Positions 42,931 to 52,559 of a stretch of 64,000 nucleotides of DNA are shown here, one piece after another; position 1 is the stretch's first letter, and each line of letters begins with the position of its first letter. Made by a program: the position numbers and the translations under genes. Under the pieces are notes generated by a model. It made no database searches. It saw only the letters and a list, made by a program, of their open reading frames with translations, and was not told the origin of the DNA. Source of the stretch: Flavobacteriaceae bacterium PS02336 (lineage in GTDB: Bacteria > Bacteroidota > Bacteroidia > Flavobacteriales > Flavobacteriaceae); assembly GCA_029960065.1 (NCBI GenBank), contig JASCOF010000001.1, forward strand, positions 744,001-808,000, in the 5' to 3' direction.

Positions 42931-43092
42931 AAGCTTCGGAGAAGCGAAATATTTATAGCATTTCAACAATACAAATGAAAAAGCTCCAGCGGAGCGACAT
43001 ATTTTTTTCACAATCTATATATGTCGCTCCGCTGGAGCTTTTTATTGTAAATATTTATTCTTTGCTATAAATATTTCGCTTCTCCAAAGCTT
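42931..43092. repeat. 162-bp nested inverted repeat
   Basis: Outer arms of 30 nt at 42931-42960 and 43063-43092 (AAGCTTCGGAGAAGCG with CGCTTCTCCAAAGCTT, one mismatch). Inner arms of 25 nt, perfect, at 42978-43002 and 43019-43043 (AAAAAGCTCCAGCGGAGCG with CGCTCCGCTGGAGCTTTTT). No ORF. It is MITE-like; a single mobile relic or two stacked palindromes are both possible. Confidence 0.85.
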
Positions 43093-43157
43093 TAAAAGCT
43101 ATTCAATATCCAAGAAAGTTTTCAAAAAAAACTAATTGTACCTATCTTTTTTGTAAC

Positions 43158-43195
43158 AAAAAAGAGCTGTCTCAAAAATGAAACAGCTCCTTTTC
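43158..43195 (-). terminator. Terminator of the OmpA gene
   Basis: GAGCTGT / ACAGCTC with A and T runs on both flanks, 24 nt beyond the stop of the minus-strand gene. Confidence 0.75.
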
Positions 43196-43218
43196 TAGTT
43201 TTTAGCTTTATATGTAGA

Positions 43219-44478
43219 TTACTTCACTTGGAAAGTAACTCTTCTCACGATTTGACGTGCTTCTTTAGAATTTTTGTTAACAGAAGTATCTTCTCCGTTA
43301 GCAATTACATTCAATCTTGAAGCGTCGATTCCAGCATTTACAGCTACTTTTTTCACTGCTTCAGCTCTTTTTCTAGATAATTCTGTGTTGTAGCTTGTGT
43401 TTCCAATTTCATCAGCATAACCAATAATGTCAGCAGATTTTCCTGGATTATTTTTCAAGTACTTCACTAAGAAATCAACACCAGATAAAGAAGCATTTGT
43501 TGGTTTAGAAGAATTAAAATCGAAATAAACATTTACATAACCACCGTTAATTAATTCTTCAACAGTATTGTTTGTAGCAGTTCCAGCTCCTTTTTTCTCG
43601 TAAGTCTTATCTAAATAGCTTTCTAACTCATCCGGCACACCATTTTGATTTGTATCAATAGATTGTCCTTTAGTGTTAACAGCAACTCCAGCGATAGTAT
43701 TTGGTTCTAAATCGTATAAATCAGCAACACCATCTTTATCGCTGTCGATAAGACCAGTTTCAATTAAGTCCACTCTTTTTTCCAATTCACCAATTCTGTC
43801 TTCTTCGCCAACCCAGTCAGCATGTTTTTCGTTTTTACCTAGGTAGAAAGTCAAACCAACAGAAGCATTCAATAAAACACCGTCAAAAGAACCAGTAGTT
43901 GTATTACCCATTCCGTCAAAGTTCCAGTTTTGTCTTCCGTTTACAATTCCGGTAAGATCTCCAGTCAATGCTACTCTGTTACTTAATCTAAGCTGACCTG
44001 TTAAACCAGCGATTCCGTGTGCCATGTAGTCTTGTCCGCCAAATCCTGTTTCAGTACTAATTTGTGAAACTCCAAAACCACCATGAGCTAAAAGTCCGAT
44101 AGTATTGGTCCAAGTTTCAAAGTTTAAAGCACGTCCAATATTCACAACTCCTTGTAAACTCGCTCTAACGTAACGGCTTTCAAAATCAGGAGTGTCCTTT
44201 TTCTCTTTAAATTGATCGTATCCAACGTCTAATTTTAAACCAAACTTTGGATTAAACATATATCTTACTCCTAAATCTCCGTGAAAGAAGTTTGCAGATT
44301 CTGTAGTGTAACCTGGAGTCATTGTTCTTGTAGGTTTGTTAACACCACCGTTAAGTTCGATAGACCATTTGTTGTATTCTTGATCTACGCTTGGTTTGGT
44401 AGATGTGGTAGCCATATTTTGTGCGCCTGCCGCAAAGGATAGTAATAATAAAGAGGCTGATACTAATTTCTTTTTCAT
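43219..44478 (-). CDS. OmpA-family outer-membrane protein
   Basis: A 419-residue protein. It has a signal peptide (AAGAQ, residues 16-20), then a long N-terminal 8-strand barrel (about 30-235). A DSDKDGVADLYDLEPN calcium-binding thrombospondin-type repeat follows (about 244-275). The C-terminal OmpA peptidoglycan-binding domain carries YFDFNSSKPT, IIGYADEIGNTSYN and LSRKRAEAV, with Asp and Arg residues for meso-DAP. It links the outer membrane to the cell wall. It is monocistronic, with a promoter at 44518-44525. Confidence 0.95.
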   Translation of the reverse strand: MKKKLVSASLLLLSFAAGAQNMATTSTKPSVDQEYNKWSIELNGGVNKPTRTMTPGYTTESANFFHGDLGVRYMFNPKFGLKLDVGYDQFKEKKDTPDFESRYVRASLQGVVNIGRALNFETWTNTIGLLAHGGFGVSQISTETGFGGQDYMAHGIAGLTGQLRLSNRVALTGDLTGIVNGRQNWNFDGMGNTTTGSFDGVLLNASVGLTFYLGKNEKHADWVGEEDRIGELEKRVDLIETGLIDSDKDGVADLYDLEPNTIAGVAVNTKGQSIDTNQNGVPDELESYLDKTYEKKGAGTATNNTVEELINGGYVNVYFDFNSSKPTNASLSGVDFLVKYLKNNPGKSADIIGYADEIGNTSYNTELSRKRAEAVKKVAVNAGIDASRLNVIANGEDTSVNKNSKEARQIVRRVTFQVK

Positions 44479-44517
44479 GATACAAAAATTAAATTGTTTT
44501 TATTTTAAACTCATGAA

Positions 44518-44525
44518 CAAAATTA
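44518..44525 (-). promoter_or_regulatory. TAnnTTTG promoter element for the OmpA gene
   Basis: TAATTTTG on the minus strand, 40 nt from the ATG. Confidence 0.5.
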
Positions 44526-44628
44526 GAGGTCGAATTCCAGAATGTGTTGTATATACACTTACATAATTCCCATCTTTTGGCTTTTAATTATGTAAATCCG
44601 TTAAAATAAGCCTAATAGAAAGCAAAAA

Positions 44629-44659
44629 AAAAGTACAAAATTCACATTTTGTACTTTTA
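44629..44659 (-). terminator. Terminator of the beta-propeller lipoprotein gene
   Basis: AAAAGTACAAAA / TTTTGTACTTTT around a short AT loop, 20 nt past the stop of the minus-strand gene. Confidence 0.8.
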
Positions 44660-44678
44660 AGTATTTGTTAAAAGAGGA

Positions 44679-46193
44679 TTATTTCAAATCTGGCTGATAA
44701 ATTTTTACAGTTCCGTCACCTTCGCTGCTCACAACTAATAAGCTTCTTTTTGTTGGACTTTTAGAAGCTGGAATAAATAACAATCCTTCTGGAGCATCGC
44801 CTGTTTTTACGGTTTGTAAATATTGTGGGGAACTTGGATTTGTCACATCATAAGTTAAAAATGCATCAGCTCTTTCAAGACCAACAAACAAAATGTTTTG
44901 ATTTCCCATTTTGGTTACATAAACTGCTTCTGGCTCAGAACCTTTGTCGTCACTTCTTTTATCGTCATAAAGTCCTAGTTCATTAGCTTTTTTGTCAAGA
45001 TCATTTTTACTGTCATAAACGATTTTTCCTGTATTTCCATTCCAGATAGAAAAAGATCTTGCGCCAAAACTAACTAATTCGTCTAAATCTCCGTCACCGT
45101 CAGTATCTCCCATATCAGTAACAAGATTTAATCTTCCTAAATTAGCATCTAGTTTTAAATTAGCATCAGCAAAAACAGTTGCATCAAGTTTTAAACTTTT
45201 CATTCTTTTGATATCTGTATAAGCATTGTATTCTCTAGCGTCTCCTTCATTAGCAGTAACAAAATAAGGAACATTGTTAGCAGAAAAATGACTAATTGCA
45301 TCTGGCATAAATAAACCTTTTACTTTCCAAGGATTAAAAGCAATTTTGTCGTCGCTGTCACTTACATCAATTGCGTTTTCAGCAGAGTTGTAATCTTTTA
45401 AACCTAACGGATAAATAGCAGTAATGGTTTTAGAAGTTAAATCAACTTTTGCTACACCATTATTTTCTTGTAAAGTTACCCAAGCCGTTTTAGAATCATC
45501 AGAAATCGTGATATATTCTGGTTCAATATCCTGTGCGAAACTCTTAGCAAATTTAGAAACTCTAAATCCGTCTTTTATCAACGTTGCTGCCTGACTTGCA
45601 AAAGAAGCAAAATCTAAAGTTGTTATTGTATAATTGCTTGTTTCAATAATAGAAATTGTTCCGTTTGGATCTTGTGAATAATCTGTATTTGGCTCACCTT
45701 CATTAGCCGTCATGATATATTTTCCGTCAGGAGAAAATGTAACCATATCTGGTAAAGCACCTACAGTTACTTGCTTAATTAAGCTGTAATCTGAAGTGTT
45801 GAAAACAACTACTTTTCCATTTGCTTGCTTGTTTGCGGTAGATTCTAAGGCTACAGCTAATTTTCCGTCAAAAACAGAAACACTGTTTGCGGCACCTTCA
45901 TATGAAGCTAAATCAATTTTTCCAATTTTTAGTGGTTTTGTTGGATCTGTGATATCAATAACATCGATTTGATTTACACCGCTGTTATTTACTGTAAATA
46001 ATCTTCTTGTTTTTTCGCAGTAAGCCGAGATTTCTGCAGCGGCTTCACCACCAATAGTGATAGAGCCAATTTCTTTAAAAGTTGCAGGATTCTCATTTAC
46101 TGTAACTTCAGGTTCGTTGCTTGAATTTTCATCGTTATTACAGCTTGCCATAATAGAAAGAGCAGCTAATAAAGAGATAGATAATTTTTTCAT
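44679..46193 (-). CDS. Choice-of-anchor I-type beta-propeller lipoprotein
   Basis: A 504-residue lipoprotein with Cys18 in MASC, followed by NNDENSSNEPE (acidic, surface-type). The body is a YVTN/Lactonase-like beta-propeller with repeating blades such as VVFNTSDYSLIKQV, PDMVTFSPDGKYIMTANEGEPN and LFVGLERADAFLTYD. The domain layout matches the choice-of-anchor I family, where the anchor is usually a sorting domain or lipidation; here it is lipidation. No catalytic residues are evident. Function is unknown, perhaps extracellular binding. Confidence 0.85.
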   Translation of the reverse strand: MKKLSISLLAALSIMASCNNDENSSNEPEVTVNENPATFKEIGSITIGGEAAAEISAYCEKTRRLFTVNNSGVNQIDVIDITDPTKPLKIGKIDLASYEGAANSVSVFDGKLAVALESTANKQANGKVVVFNTSDYSLIKQVTVGALPDMVTFSPDGKYIMTANEGEPNTDYSQDPNGTISIIETSNYTITTLDFASFASQAATLIKDGFRVSKFAKSFAQDIEPEYITISDDSKTAWVTLQENNGVAKVDLTSKTITAIYPLGLKDYNSAENAIDVSDSDDKIAFNPWKVKGLFMPDAISHFSANNVPYFVTANEGDAREYNAYTDIKRMKSLKLDATVFADANLKLDANLGRLNLVTDMGDTDGDGDLDELVSFGARSFSIWNGNTGKIVYDSKNDLDKKANELGLYDDKRSDDKGSEPEAVYVTKMGNQNILFVGLERADAFLTYDVTNPSSPQYLQTVKTGDAPEGLLFIPASKSPTKRSLLVVSSEGDGTVKIYQPDLK

Positions 46194-46213
46194 GTGTTAG
46201 TTTTTAGTTTTGG

Positions 46214-46221
46214 CAAAAGTA
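46214..46221 (-). promoter_or_regulatory. TAnnTTTG promoter element for the beta-propeller gene
   Basis: TACTTTTG on the minus strand, 21 nt from the ATG. Confidence 0.5.
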
Positions 46222-46345
46222 ATTAGAGGGTTTGTGTCAAATATTAAGAATGTATTATATAATCTTTAACTTAAATTTTGCAGGATATTTTTTGTGAAAT
46301 AACAGATGATTTTTGATCAATTGTTTTATAATCCTAACGAATGCT

Positions 46346-46353
46346 TATCTTTG
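46346..46353 (+). promoter_or_regulatory. TAnnTTTG promoter element for the agmatine deiminase gene
   Basis: TATCTTTG, 25 nt from the ATG, with the same CAC trailer (TTTGCACT) as the amidase promoter at 41958. Confidence 0.55.
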
Positions 46354-46377
46354 CACTTTCTAAATTAGAACGTATTT

Positions 46378-47418
46378 ATGTCAACAAATAATAGAAGATT
46401 TCCAGCAGAGTGGGAAAAACAGCAAGGAATTGTATTGTGTTTTCCGCATAATGGTAACGACTGGCCAGGAAAATATGAAGCTGTTCAATGGGCTTTTGTG
46501 GAGTTTATTAAAAAAGTAGCAACTTTTGAAACTGTTTTTTTGGTTGTAGCCGATGAAAAGTTAAAAGAAAAAGTTGCTGATATGCTTGAAAGAGCTCGTG
46601 TAAACCTTAGCAATGTTTCTTTTATTATTCATAAAACTAACAGAAGCTGGATGCGTGATTCTGGACCTATTATTGTAAAAAATGGTTCAAAAAGAGAAGC
46701 ATTAAACTTTAACTTTAATGGCTGGGCAAAATATAAAAACTATCAATTAGATAAATTTGTTCCAGGTAAAGTGGCCGATTTTATTGCCGTGCCTCTTACT
46801 CAGGTTATGTATAAAGGAAAGCCGGTAATTGTAGAAGGTGGTGCAATTGATGTTAACGGAAAAGGAACTTTGTTGACTTCTGAAGAGTGTTTAATGCATC
46901 CTACAATTCAAGTTAGAAATCCTGGCTTTACAAAAGAAGATTACGAAGCTGTTTTTAAAGAATATCTTGGAGTTACCAATGTAATCTGGCTTGGTGATGG
47001 AATTGAAGGAGATGATACGCACGGTCATATTGACGATTTATGCCGATTTGTAAATGAAGATACGATTGTTACAATTGTAGAAACAGATAAAAACGATTCG
47101 AATTACAAACCTCTACAGGATAATTTGAAACGTTTGCAAAATGCAAAATTAGAAAACGGAAAATCGCCTGTTATTGTAGCGCTTCCAATGCCAAAACGCG
47201 TTGATTTTGAAGATTTACGTTTGCCTGCAAGTTATGCTAATTTCTTGATTTTGAATAATTGTGTTTTAGTGCCGACATTCAATGATAGCAACGATCGTGT
47301 AGCTTTAAATATTTTATCAGAATGCTTCCCAGATAGAGAAGTAATCGGAATAAGCTGTATTGATTTTATTTGGGGATTCGGAACATTGCATTGTTTGAGT
47401 CAACAGATTCCAGCTTAG
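46378..47418 (+). CDS. aguA: Agmatine deiminase-family protein
   Basis: A 346-residue peptidyl-arginine-deiminase-superfamily enzyme. It would hydrolyse agmatine to N-carbamoylputrescine plus ammonia. Catalytic residues are in MRDSGPIIV (Asp), GDDTHGHIDDLCRFV (His, Asp) and the Cys in FGTLHCLSQQIP near the C terminus. Agmatine comes from arginine by decarboxylation, so the product feeds the amidase at 41984. No arginine decarboxylase is in the window. Confidence 0.9.
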   Translation: MSTNNRRFPAEWEKQQGIVLCFPHNGNDWPGKYEAVQWAFVEFIKKVATFETVFLVVADEKLKEKVADMLERARVNLSNVSFIIHKTNRSWMRDSGPIIVKNGSKREALNFNFNGWAKYKNYQLDKFVPGKVADFIAVPLTQVMYKGKPVIVEGGAIDVNGKGTLLTSEECLMHPTIQVRNPGFTKEDYEAVFKEYLGVTNVIWLGDGIEGDDTHGHIDDLCRFVNEDTIVTIVETDKNDSNYKPLQDNLKRLQNAKLENGKSPVIVALPMPKRVDFEDLRLPASYANFLILNNCVLVPTFNDSNDRVALNILSECFPDREVIGISCIDFIWGFGTLHCLSQQIPA

Positions 47419-47424
47419 TTTTTT

Positions 47425-47816
47425 GCCACGAAGGCACAAAGACACTAAGTTTTTTTGAATTGTTTGTTAGGCTGAGCGATCCCGAGGCTTCGGGAGAAGC
47501 CCACTCAAAGATTTTCGTCAAAATATTGTATACAGATTTAATCTCGCAAAGTTGCGAAGGCGCAAAGTTTTTATGCGTTTGTCAGGCTGAGCAAAGTCGA
47601 AGCCTCGTAAAGTGTAGAAAAAGTTAAAAGTAATATTTGTCATTTCGACGAAGGAGAAATCTCCGCAAGTAACTCCACAACAATAAACTAATCTTTGTCG
47701 AGCTTCTCGTGGAGATTTCTCCCTCGTCGAAATGACAAAAATGGGGGAAACTTTGCGCCTTAGCGACTTTGCGAGATTAAAGACATTCAAAAAAAAATCA
47801 TTTTAATCCTTTTAAT
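47425..47816. repeat. Cluster of intergenic repeats in the gap before fumarylacetoacetase
   Basis: Four kinds lie in one 390-bp stretch: CCACGAAGGCACAAAGACAC (47427-47446), AGGCTGAGC...GAGGCTTCGGGAGAAGCC (about 47469-47501), CGCAAAGTTGCGAAGGCGC (47544-47562) with CAGGCTGAGCAAAGTCG (47583-47599), and the full GTCATTTCGACG element (47636-47739), then CTTTGCGCCTTAGCGAC (47752-47768). It contains no credible gene. Confidence 0.7.
47636..47739. repeat. Long inverted-repeat element (GTCATTTCGACG family), full copy
   Basis: TTTGTCATTTCGACGAAGG and CTCGTCGAAATGACAAA are the ends. AGGAGAAATCTCCGC and GTGGAGATTTCTCCC pair inside, so the whole element folds into one long hairpin. Confidence 0.88.
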
Positions 47817-47833
47817 CTGTGGCAAAAAAACAT

Positions 47834-47866
47834 AAAAAAACCTTAGCTCTCACTAAGGTTTTTTTA
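47834..47866 (-). terminator. Terminator of fahA
   Basis: AAAAAAACCTTAG / CTAAGGTTTTTTT with a 6-nt loop, about 34 nt past the stop of the minus-strand gene. Confidence 0.8.
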
Positions 47867-47899
47867 TTTCTATAATTATTCAGATTCTGGATCTGCTCT

Positions 47900-49183
47900 T
47901 CATGCTCTAATAAAAGGAGGTAAAAGCTGGCTAGCAACTTCTCCAAAACCAATTCTTACTTCTGCATTTTCGCAAAAACCTCTAATGATTACTGTATCGT
48001 TATCTTCAATAAATTTACGTTCACTTCCGTCATTTAATTTCAACGGATTTTTACCGCCCCAAGTTAATTCCAGCATAGAACCGAAGCTGTCAGGAGTTGG
48101 ACCAGAAATAGTTCCAGATCCCATCATATCACCAGAATTTACGCGGCAACCGTTTGAAGTATGATGCGCCAGTTGCTGACTCATTGACCAGTATAAATAT
48201 TTGAAATTAGATTTCGAAATAACGGTTTCTTCTTGATCTTCAGGTTTTAATGAAACTTCTAAATGAATATCAAAAGCTTTTTTTCCTTTGGTTTGCAAGT
48301 AAGGAAGAGGCGTTGGATCTTGTTTTGGTCCTTTAGTTCTAAAAGGTTCCAAAGCATCCATCGTTACAATCCATGGAGAAATAGAAGTCGCAAAGTTTTT
48401 AGCTAAAAATGGTCCAAGCGGCACATATTCCCATTTCTGGATATCACGCGCGCTCCAATCATTTAATAAAACCATTCCGAAAATATAATCTTCCGCTTCG
48501 TAAGTTGGGATGTTTTCTCCCATTACATTCACATCAGTTGTGATGAAAGCAGTTTCTAATTCAAAATCTACCAAACGTGACGCACCAAAAACGGGTGTTT
48601 CATGTCCAGCAGGCAGAGTTTGTCCCATAGGTCTGTGAACCGGAATTCCAGACGGAACAATTGTAGAACTTCTTCCATGATATCCAACTGGAATATGAAG
48701 CCAGTTTGGCAATAAAGCATTTTCTGGATCACGAAACATTTTACCTACATTTGTAGCATGTTCCTTACTCGAATAAAAATCGGTGTAATCACCAATTAAA
48801 ACGGGTAATTGCATCTCTACATCTTCGATTTTAAATATAACAATATCTCGGTGTTTTGCTGAATCTCTAAGCTGCGGATTGTTCTCGTCAAAAATATCAG
48901 CGATACGATTTCGAACCAGACGCCATGTTTTTTTTCCGTCAGAAATAAAATCATTCAGCGTATCCTGCATAAACATATCATCGGTTAAATCTATTCCTTC
49001 AAAATAGTTTAATTGTTGTAAAGCCCCTAAATCTATAGCATAATCGCCAATTCTTGTTCCCACTGTAACGACATTTTCTTTGGTAAGAAACACGCCAAAA
49101 GGAATATTCTGAATAGGGAAGTCGCTATTGTCTGGCACTTCTAACCATGATTTTCTACTGGTATCGTTGGCGGTTATAGGCAT
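47900..49183 (-). CDS. fahA: Fumarylacetoacetase
   Basis: A 427-residue enzyme that splits fumarylacetoacetate into fumarate and acetoacetate, the last step of tyrosine breakdown. The N-terminal SH3-like domain ends near 120. The catalytic metal-site domain carries DYTDFYSSKEHATNVGKMFR, GYHGRSSTIVPSG and the FELETAF segment with the Glu/Asp ligands, plus NDWSARDIQKWEY. Length and order are those of the animal-type enzyme. No other tyrosine-degradation genes adjoin. Confidence 0.96.
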   Translation of the reverse strand: MPITANDTSRKSWLEVPDNSDFPIQNIPFGVFLTKENVVTVGTRIGDYAIDLGALQQLNYFEGIDLTDDMFMQDTLNDFISDGKKTWRLVRNRIADIFDENNPQLRDSAKHRDIVIFKIEDVEMQLPVLIGDYTDFYSSKEHATNVGKMFRDPENALLPNWLHIPVGYHGRSSTIVPSGIPVHRPMGQTLPAGHETPVFGASRLVDFELETAFITTDVNVMGENIPTYEAEDYIFGMVLLNDWSARDIQKWEYVPLGPFLAKNFATSISPWIVTMDALEPFRTKGPKQDPTPLPYLQTKGKKAFDIHLEVSLKPEDQEETVISKSNFKYLYWSMSQQLAHHTSNGCRVNSGDMMGSGTISGPTPDSFGSMLELTWGGKNPLKLNDGSERKFIEDNDTVIIRGFCENAEVRIGFGEVASQLLPPFIRA

Positions 49184-49259
49184 GTTTAATGTTAATTATT
49201 TGTTGAAAAATTGTATGTCAAATATATCATAATCTAGCAGTTTGACAAACGTTTTTTTG

Positions 49260-49267
49260 TATTTTTG
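49260..49267 (+). promoter_or_regulatory. TAnnTTTG promoter element for glyA
   Basis: TATTTTTG, 26 nt from the ATG at 49293, with TTTGACA at 49241 in the upstream position. Confidence 0.6.
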
Positions 49268-49292
49268 CGTGAAATTAACGAAAAACATAGAA

Positions 49293-50567
49293 ATGCAACG
49301 CGACGAACAAATTTTTGATCTTATCCAAGAGGAAAAAGAAAGACAAATTCACGGACTAGAGCTTATCGCTTCAGAGAATTTTGTAAGTGATGAAGTAATG
49401 GAAGCAGCTGGTTCTGTTTTAACTAACAAATATGCTGAGGGTTATCCTGGCAAAAGATACTACGGCGGTTGTGAAGTAGTTGACGTTGTTGAGCAAATTG
49501 CAATTGACAGAGCTAAAGAATTATTTGGCGCTGAATATGCAAACGTACAGCCTCACTCAGGTTCTCAAGCAAACACAGCAGTTTATCACGCTTGTTTAAA
49601 TCCTGGTGATACTATTTTAGGTTTCGATTTATCTCACGGTGGTCACTTAACGCACGGTTCTCCTGTAAACTTTTCTGGTCGTTTATACAAACCAGTTTTT
49701 TACGGAGTGGATGCTGAGACTGGTCGTTTAGATTATGATAAAATTCAAGAAATTGCAACTAAAGAACAGCCAAAATTAATTATCGCTGGAGCTTCGGCTT
49801 ATTCTCGTGATATGGATTTTGCTCGTTTCAGACAAATTGCTGACAGCGTAGGGGCAATCTTATTTGCTGATATTTCTCACCCAGCAGGTCTTATTGCAAA
49901 AGGATTATTAAGCGATCCAATTCCACATTGTCATATTGTTTCTACAACAACTCACAAAACATTAAGAGGACCTCGTGGAGGTTTGATTTTAATGGGGAAA
50001 GATTTCGAAAACCCACAAGGATTAAAAACTCCAAAAGGAGAAATCAGAATGATGTCTTCATTATTAGATTTAGCTGTTTTTCCAGGAAATCAAGGTGGAC
50101 CTTTAATGCACATTATTGCTGCTAAAGCGGTTGCTTTTGGTGAAGCGCTTAAAGATGAGTTCTTTACTTACGCAATGCAATTACAAAAAAATGCAAATGC
50201 AATGGCAGATGCTTTCGTAAAAAGAGGTTACAACATTATCTCTGGCGGAACAGATAACCACATGATGCTTATTGACTTGAGAAATAAAAATATTTCTGGT
50301 AAAGAAGCTGAGAATGCATTAGTAAAAGCTGAAATCACAGTAAACAAAAATATGGTTCCTTTTGACGATAAATCACCATTTATCACTTCTGGAATTCGTG
50401 TTGGAACAGCTGCAATCACCACTCGTGGTTTAGTTGAAAAAGATATGGAAACTATCGTAGCTTTAATCGACAAAGTTCTTACAGATCACACAAACGAAGA
50501 TCTTATCGAAGAAGTTGCTGAAGAAGTAAACGAATTAATGAGCGAAAGACCGATTTTTGCATATTAA
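49293..50567 (+). CDS. glyA: Serine hydroxymethyltransferase
   Basis: A 424-residue PLP enzyme that interconverts serine and glycine with tetrahydrofolate. [11 protein letters not shown] (19-29), [17 protein letters not shown] (46-62) and the Schiff-base Lys in [14 protein letters not shown] are diagnostic. A longer frame from 49242 exists but [18 protein letters not shown] is the usual start and agrees with the promoter box. The short 2.7-kb stretch to guaC holds two more nucleotide-/tRNA-related genes, each with its own spacer. Confidence 0.97.
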   Translation: MQRDEQIFDLIQEEKERQIHGLELIASENFVSDEVMEAAGSVLTNKYAEGYPGKRYYGGCEVVDVVEQIAIDRAKELFGAEYANVQPHSGSQANTAVYHACLNPGDTILGFDLSHGGHLTHGSPVNFSGRLYKPVFYGVDAETGRLDYDKIQEIATKEQPKLIIAGASAYSRDMDFARFRQIADSVGAILFADISHPAGLIAKGLLSDPIPHCHIVSTTTHKTLRGPRGGLILMGKDFENPQGLKTPKGEIRMMSSLLDLAVFPGNQGGPLMHIIAAKAVAFGEALKDEFFTYAMQLQKNANAMADAFVKRGYNIISGGTDNHMMLIDLRNKNISGKEAENALVKAEITVNKNMVPFDDKSPFITSGIRVGTAAITTRGLVEKDMETIVALIDKVLTDHTNEDLIEEVAEEVNELMSERPIFAY

Positions 50568-50576
50568 AAATTAGTC

Positions 50577-50710
50577 AAAAGTCATAAAGTCGAAGGTCGA
50601 AAGTCTAAAATGGAATGTGAATTTCTATGTTTAGTTTTTGATCTTCGATTTTTCTTTTTAGGTTTTACAATGACTTTATGACTTTCGACTTTCAAACTTT
50701 AAGACTTAAA
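50577..50710. repeat. Inverted AT-rich repeat before miaE
   Basis: AAAGTCATAAAGTCG near the left end matches CGACTTTCAAACTTT-type wording near the right (GACTTTATGACTTTCGACTTT). It has no coding sense. Confidence 0.5.
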
Positions 50711-50715
50711 AAAAA

Positions 50716-51309
50716 ATGGGCGTATTAAGATTACAATTGCCAACCGACCCAAGATGGGTAAATATTGTTGAGAAAAATATTGAAGAAATTCTAACCGATC
50801 ACGCTTGGTGCGAGCAAAAAGCAGCAACAAACGCAATTACAATTATTACTAATAATTCTGAACATCAGGATTTGGTGAAAGATTTATTGGCTTTAGCCAA
50901 AGAAGAAATTGATCATTTTGAGCAGGTTCACAATATCATCATTAAACGCGGATTAAAATTAGGACGCGAACGTAAAGATGATTATGTAAACGAACTTTAT
51001 CAATACATGAAAAAAAGCGGCGACGGAAGCCGTGTTTCTGGACTTGTAGAAAGATTGTTATTTTCTGCTATGATCGAAGCCAGAAGCTGTGAACGTTTTA
51101 AAGTGCTTTCTGAAAATATTAAAGACGAAGAATTAGCTATTTTTTACAGAGAATTAATGGAAAGCGAAGCAGGACATTATACCACTTTCATCACTTACGC
51201 TCGTAAATACGGAAAAGGAATCGACGTTGAAAAGCGTTGGAGAGAATGGTTAGAATTTGAAGAATCTATCATTACCAATTACGGAAAAGGAGAGACGATT
51301 CACGGATAG
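50716..51309 (+). CDS. miaE: tRNA-(ms2io6A37) hydroxylase MiaE
   Basis: A 197-residue four-helix diiron hydroxylase that adds a hydroxyl to the isopentenyl group of modified A37 using O2. The iron ligands lie in HAWCEQKA (Glu), EEIDHFEQVH (Glu, His), EARSCERF (Glu) and ESEAGHYTTF (Glu, His). Length and motif order match MiaE. miaA, which supplies the substrate tRNA, is in the same window at 5511; miaB is not. Confidence 0.94.
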   Translation: MGVLRLQLPTDPRWVNIVEKNIEEILTDHAWCEQKAATNAITIITNNSEHQDLVKDLLALAKEEIDHFEQVHNIIIKRGLKLGRERKDDYVNELYQYMKKSGDGSRVSGLVERLLFSAMIEARSCERFKVLSENIKDEELAIFYRELMESEAGHYTTFITYARKYGKGIDVEKRWREWLEFEESIITNYGKGETIHG

Positions 51310-51486
51310 TTTTTTAGTTTTCAGTCTCAGTGGCAGTTTTCAGTTTTTACTTTAGTGAATCTTTGTGAAAGCTTTGCGGATCTTTGCGAAATTAAAAATT
51401 GCTTTCGCGATAACAAATAAGTACAATTGTTCACAAGTTCAAGTTTTTGTTAATCTAAAATCTAAAGTCTACAATCTAAAATTCCC

Positions 51487-51494
51487 TATATTTG
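51487..51494 (+). promoter_or_regulatory. TAnnTTTG promoter element for guaC
   Basis: TATATTTG, 23 nt from the ATG. Confidence 0.5.
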
Positions 51495-51516
51495 AGAGTA
51501 ACCAAAATCTCGAACT

Positions 51517-52557
51517 ATGAGAATAGAAATGGACCTAAAATTAGGGTTTAAAGATGTGATGTTTAGACCCAAAAGATCAACACTAAAAAGCAGGTCTGAA
51601 GTTTCTTTAGAACAAAACTTTAAATTTTTGCACAGCACGGCATCTTGGGAAGGAATTCCGATAATGGGTGCGAATATGGATACGGTTGGAACTTTTGAAA
51701 TGGCTCAGGTTTTGGCAAAAGAAAAGCTTTTTACAGCCATTCATAAACACTACACTTTAGAAGAATGGAATAATTTCTTAAAAAATGTTTCTCCAGACTT
51801 CTACGATTATATTGCCGTAAGCACCGGAACAGGAAAAGAAGATTTTGAGAAAATTGAAAAAATAATCACTGCAAATCCCTTACTGAAATTTATTTGTATT
51901 GATGTTGCCAATGGTTATTCGGAGCATTTTGTTCAGTTTTTAAAACAAACTCGTAAACAATATCCCGATAAAATAATTATTGCTGGAAATGTGGTTACAG
52001 GAGAAATGACCGAAGAACTATTATTGGCTGGTGCTGATATTGTAAAAGTCGGAATTGGACCTGGTTCTGTTTGTACAACGCGTATAAAAACAGGTGTTGG
52101 TTATCCGCAATTGTCTGCTATTATCGAATGTGCCGATGCTGCTCATGGTTTAGGCGGACATATTATTAGCGATGGAGGTTGTACAACTCCGGGTGATGTT
52201 GCCAAAGCTTTTGGCGCCGGAGCTGATTTTGTAATGTTAGGCGGCATGCTTGCAGGTCACGCTGAAAGTGGAGGAGAATTAATCGAAATAAATGGCGAAA
52301 AATTCAAACAGTTTTACGGAATGAGTTCGAAAACTGCTATGGACAAACATGCTGGCGGTGTTGCAGAATACAGAGCAAGTGAAGGCAAAACAGTTCAAGT
52401 TCCGTTTAAAGGAGACGTGATTCAGACTGTTTTAGATATTTTAGGCGGAATTAGAAGCACTTGTACTTATGTTGGAGCTTCAAGATTAAAAGAATTGACT
52501 AAACGAACGACTTTCATCCGCGTAAGCGAACAGGAAAATCAAGTTTTTACAAAATAA
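51517..52557 (+). CDS. guaC: GMP reductase
   Basis: A 346-residue IMPDH/GMPR-superfamily TIM barrel that reduces GMP to [24 protein letters not shown] (about 8-28) is the typical GMPR start, [30 protein letters not shown] contains the catalytic Cys, and [14 protein letters not shown] [15 protein letters not shown] and [10 protein letters not shown] are GMPR marks. It lacks the CBS pair of IMPDH, and its length matches GMPR. A GNAT gene begins 2 nt after its stop. Confidence 0.93.
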   Translation: MRIEMDLKLGFKDVMFRPKRSTLKSRSEVSLEQNFKFLHSTASWEGIPIMGANMDTVGTFEMAQVLAKEKLFTAIHKHYTLEEWNNFLKNVSPDFYDYIAVSTGTGKEDFEKIEKIITANPLLKFICIDVANGYSEHFVQFLKQTRKQYPDKIIIAGNVVTGEMTEELLLAGADIVKVGIGPGSVCTTRIKTGVGYPQLSAIIECADAAHGLGGHIISDGGCTTPGDVAKAFGAGADFVMLGGMLAGHAESGGELIEINGEKFKQFYGMSSKTAMDKHAGGVAEYRASEGKTVQVPFKGDVIQTVLDILGGIRSTCTYVGASRLKELTKRTTFIRVSEQENQVFTK

Positions 52558-52559
52558 AT

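Noticed and set aside
47425..47816. A small gene in the repeat cluster before fahA
   Set aside because: The only frames run through four kinds of dispersed repeats; no conserved or coding-like stretch is visible.
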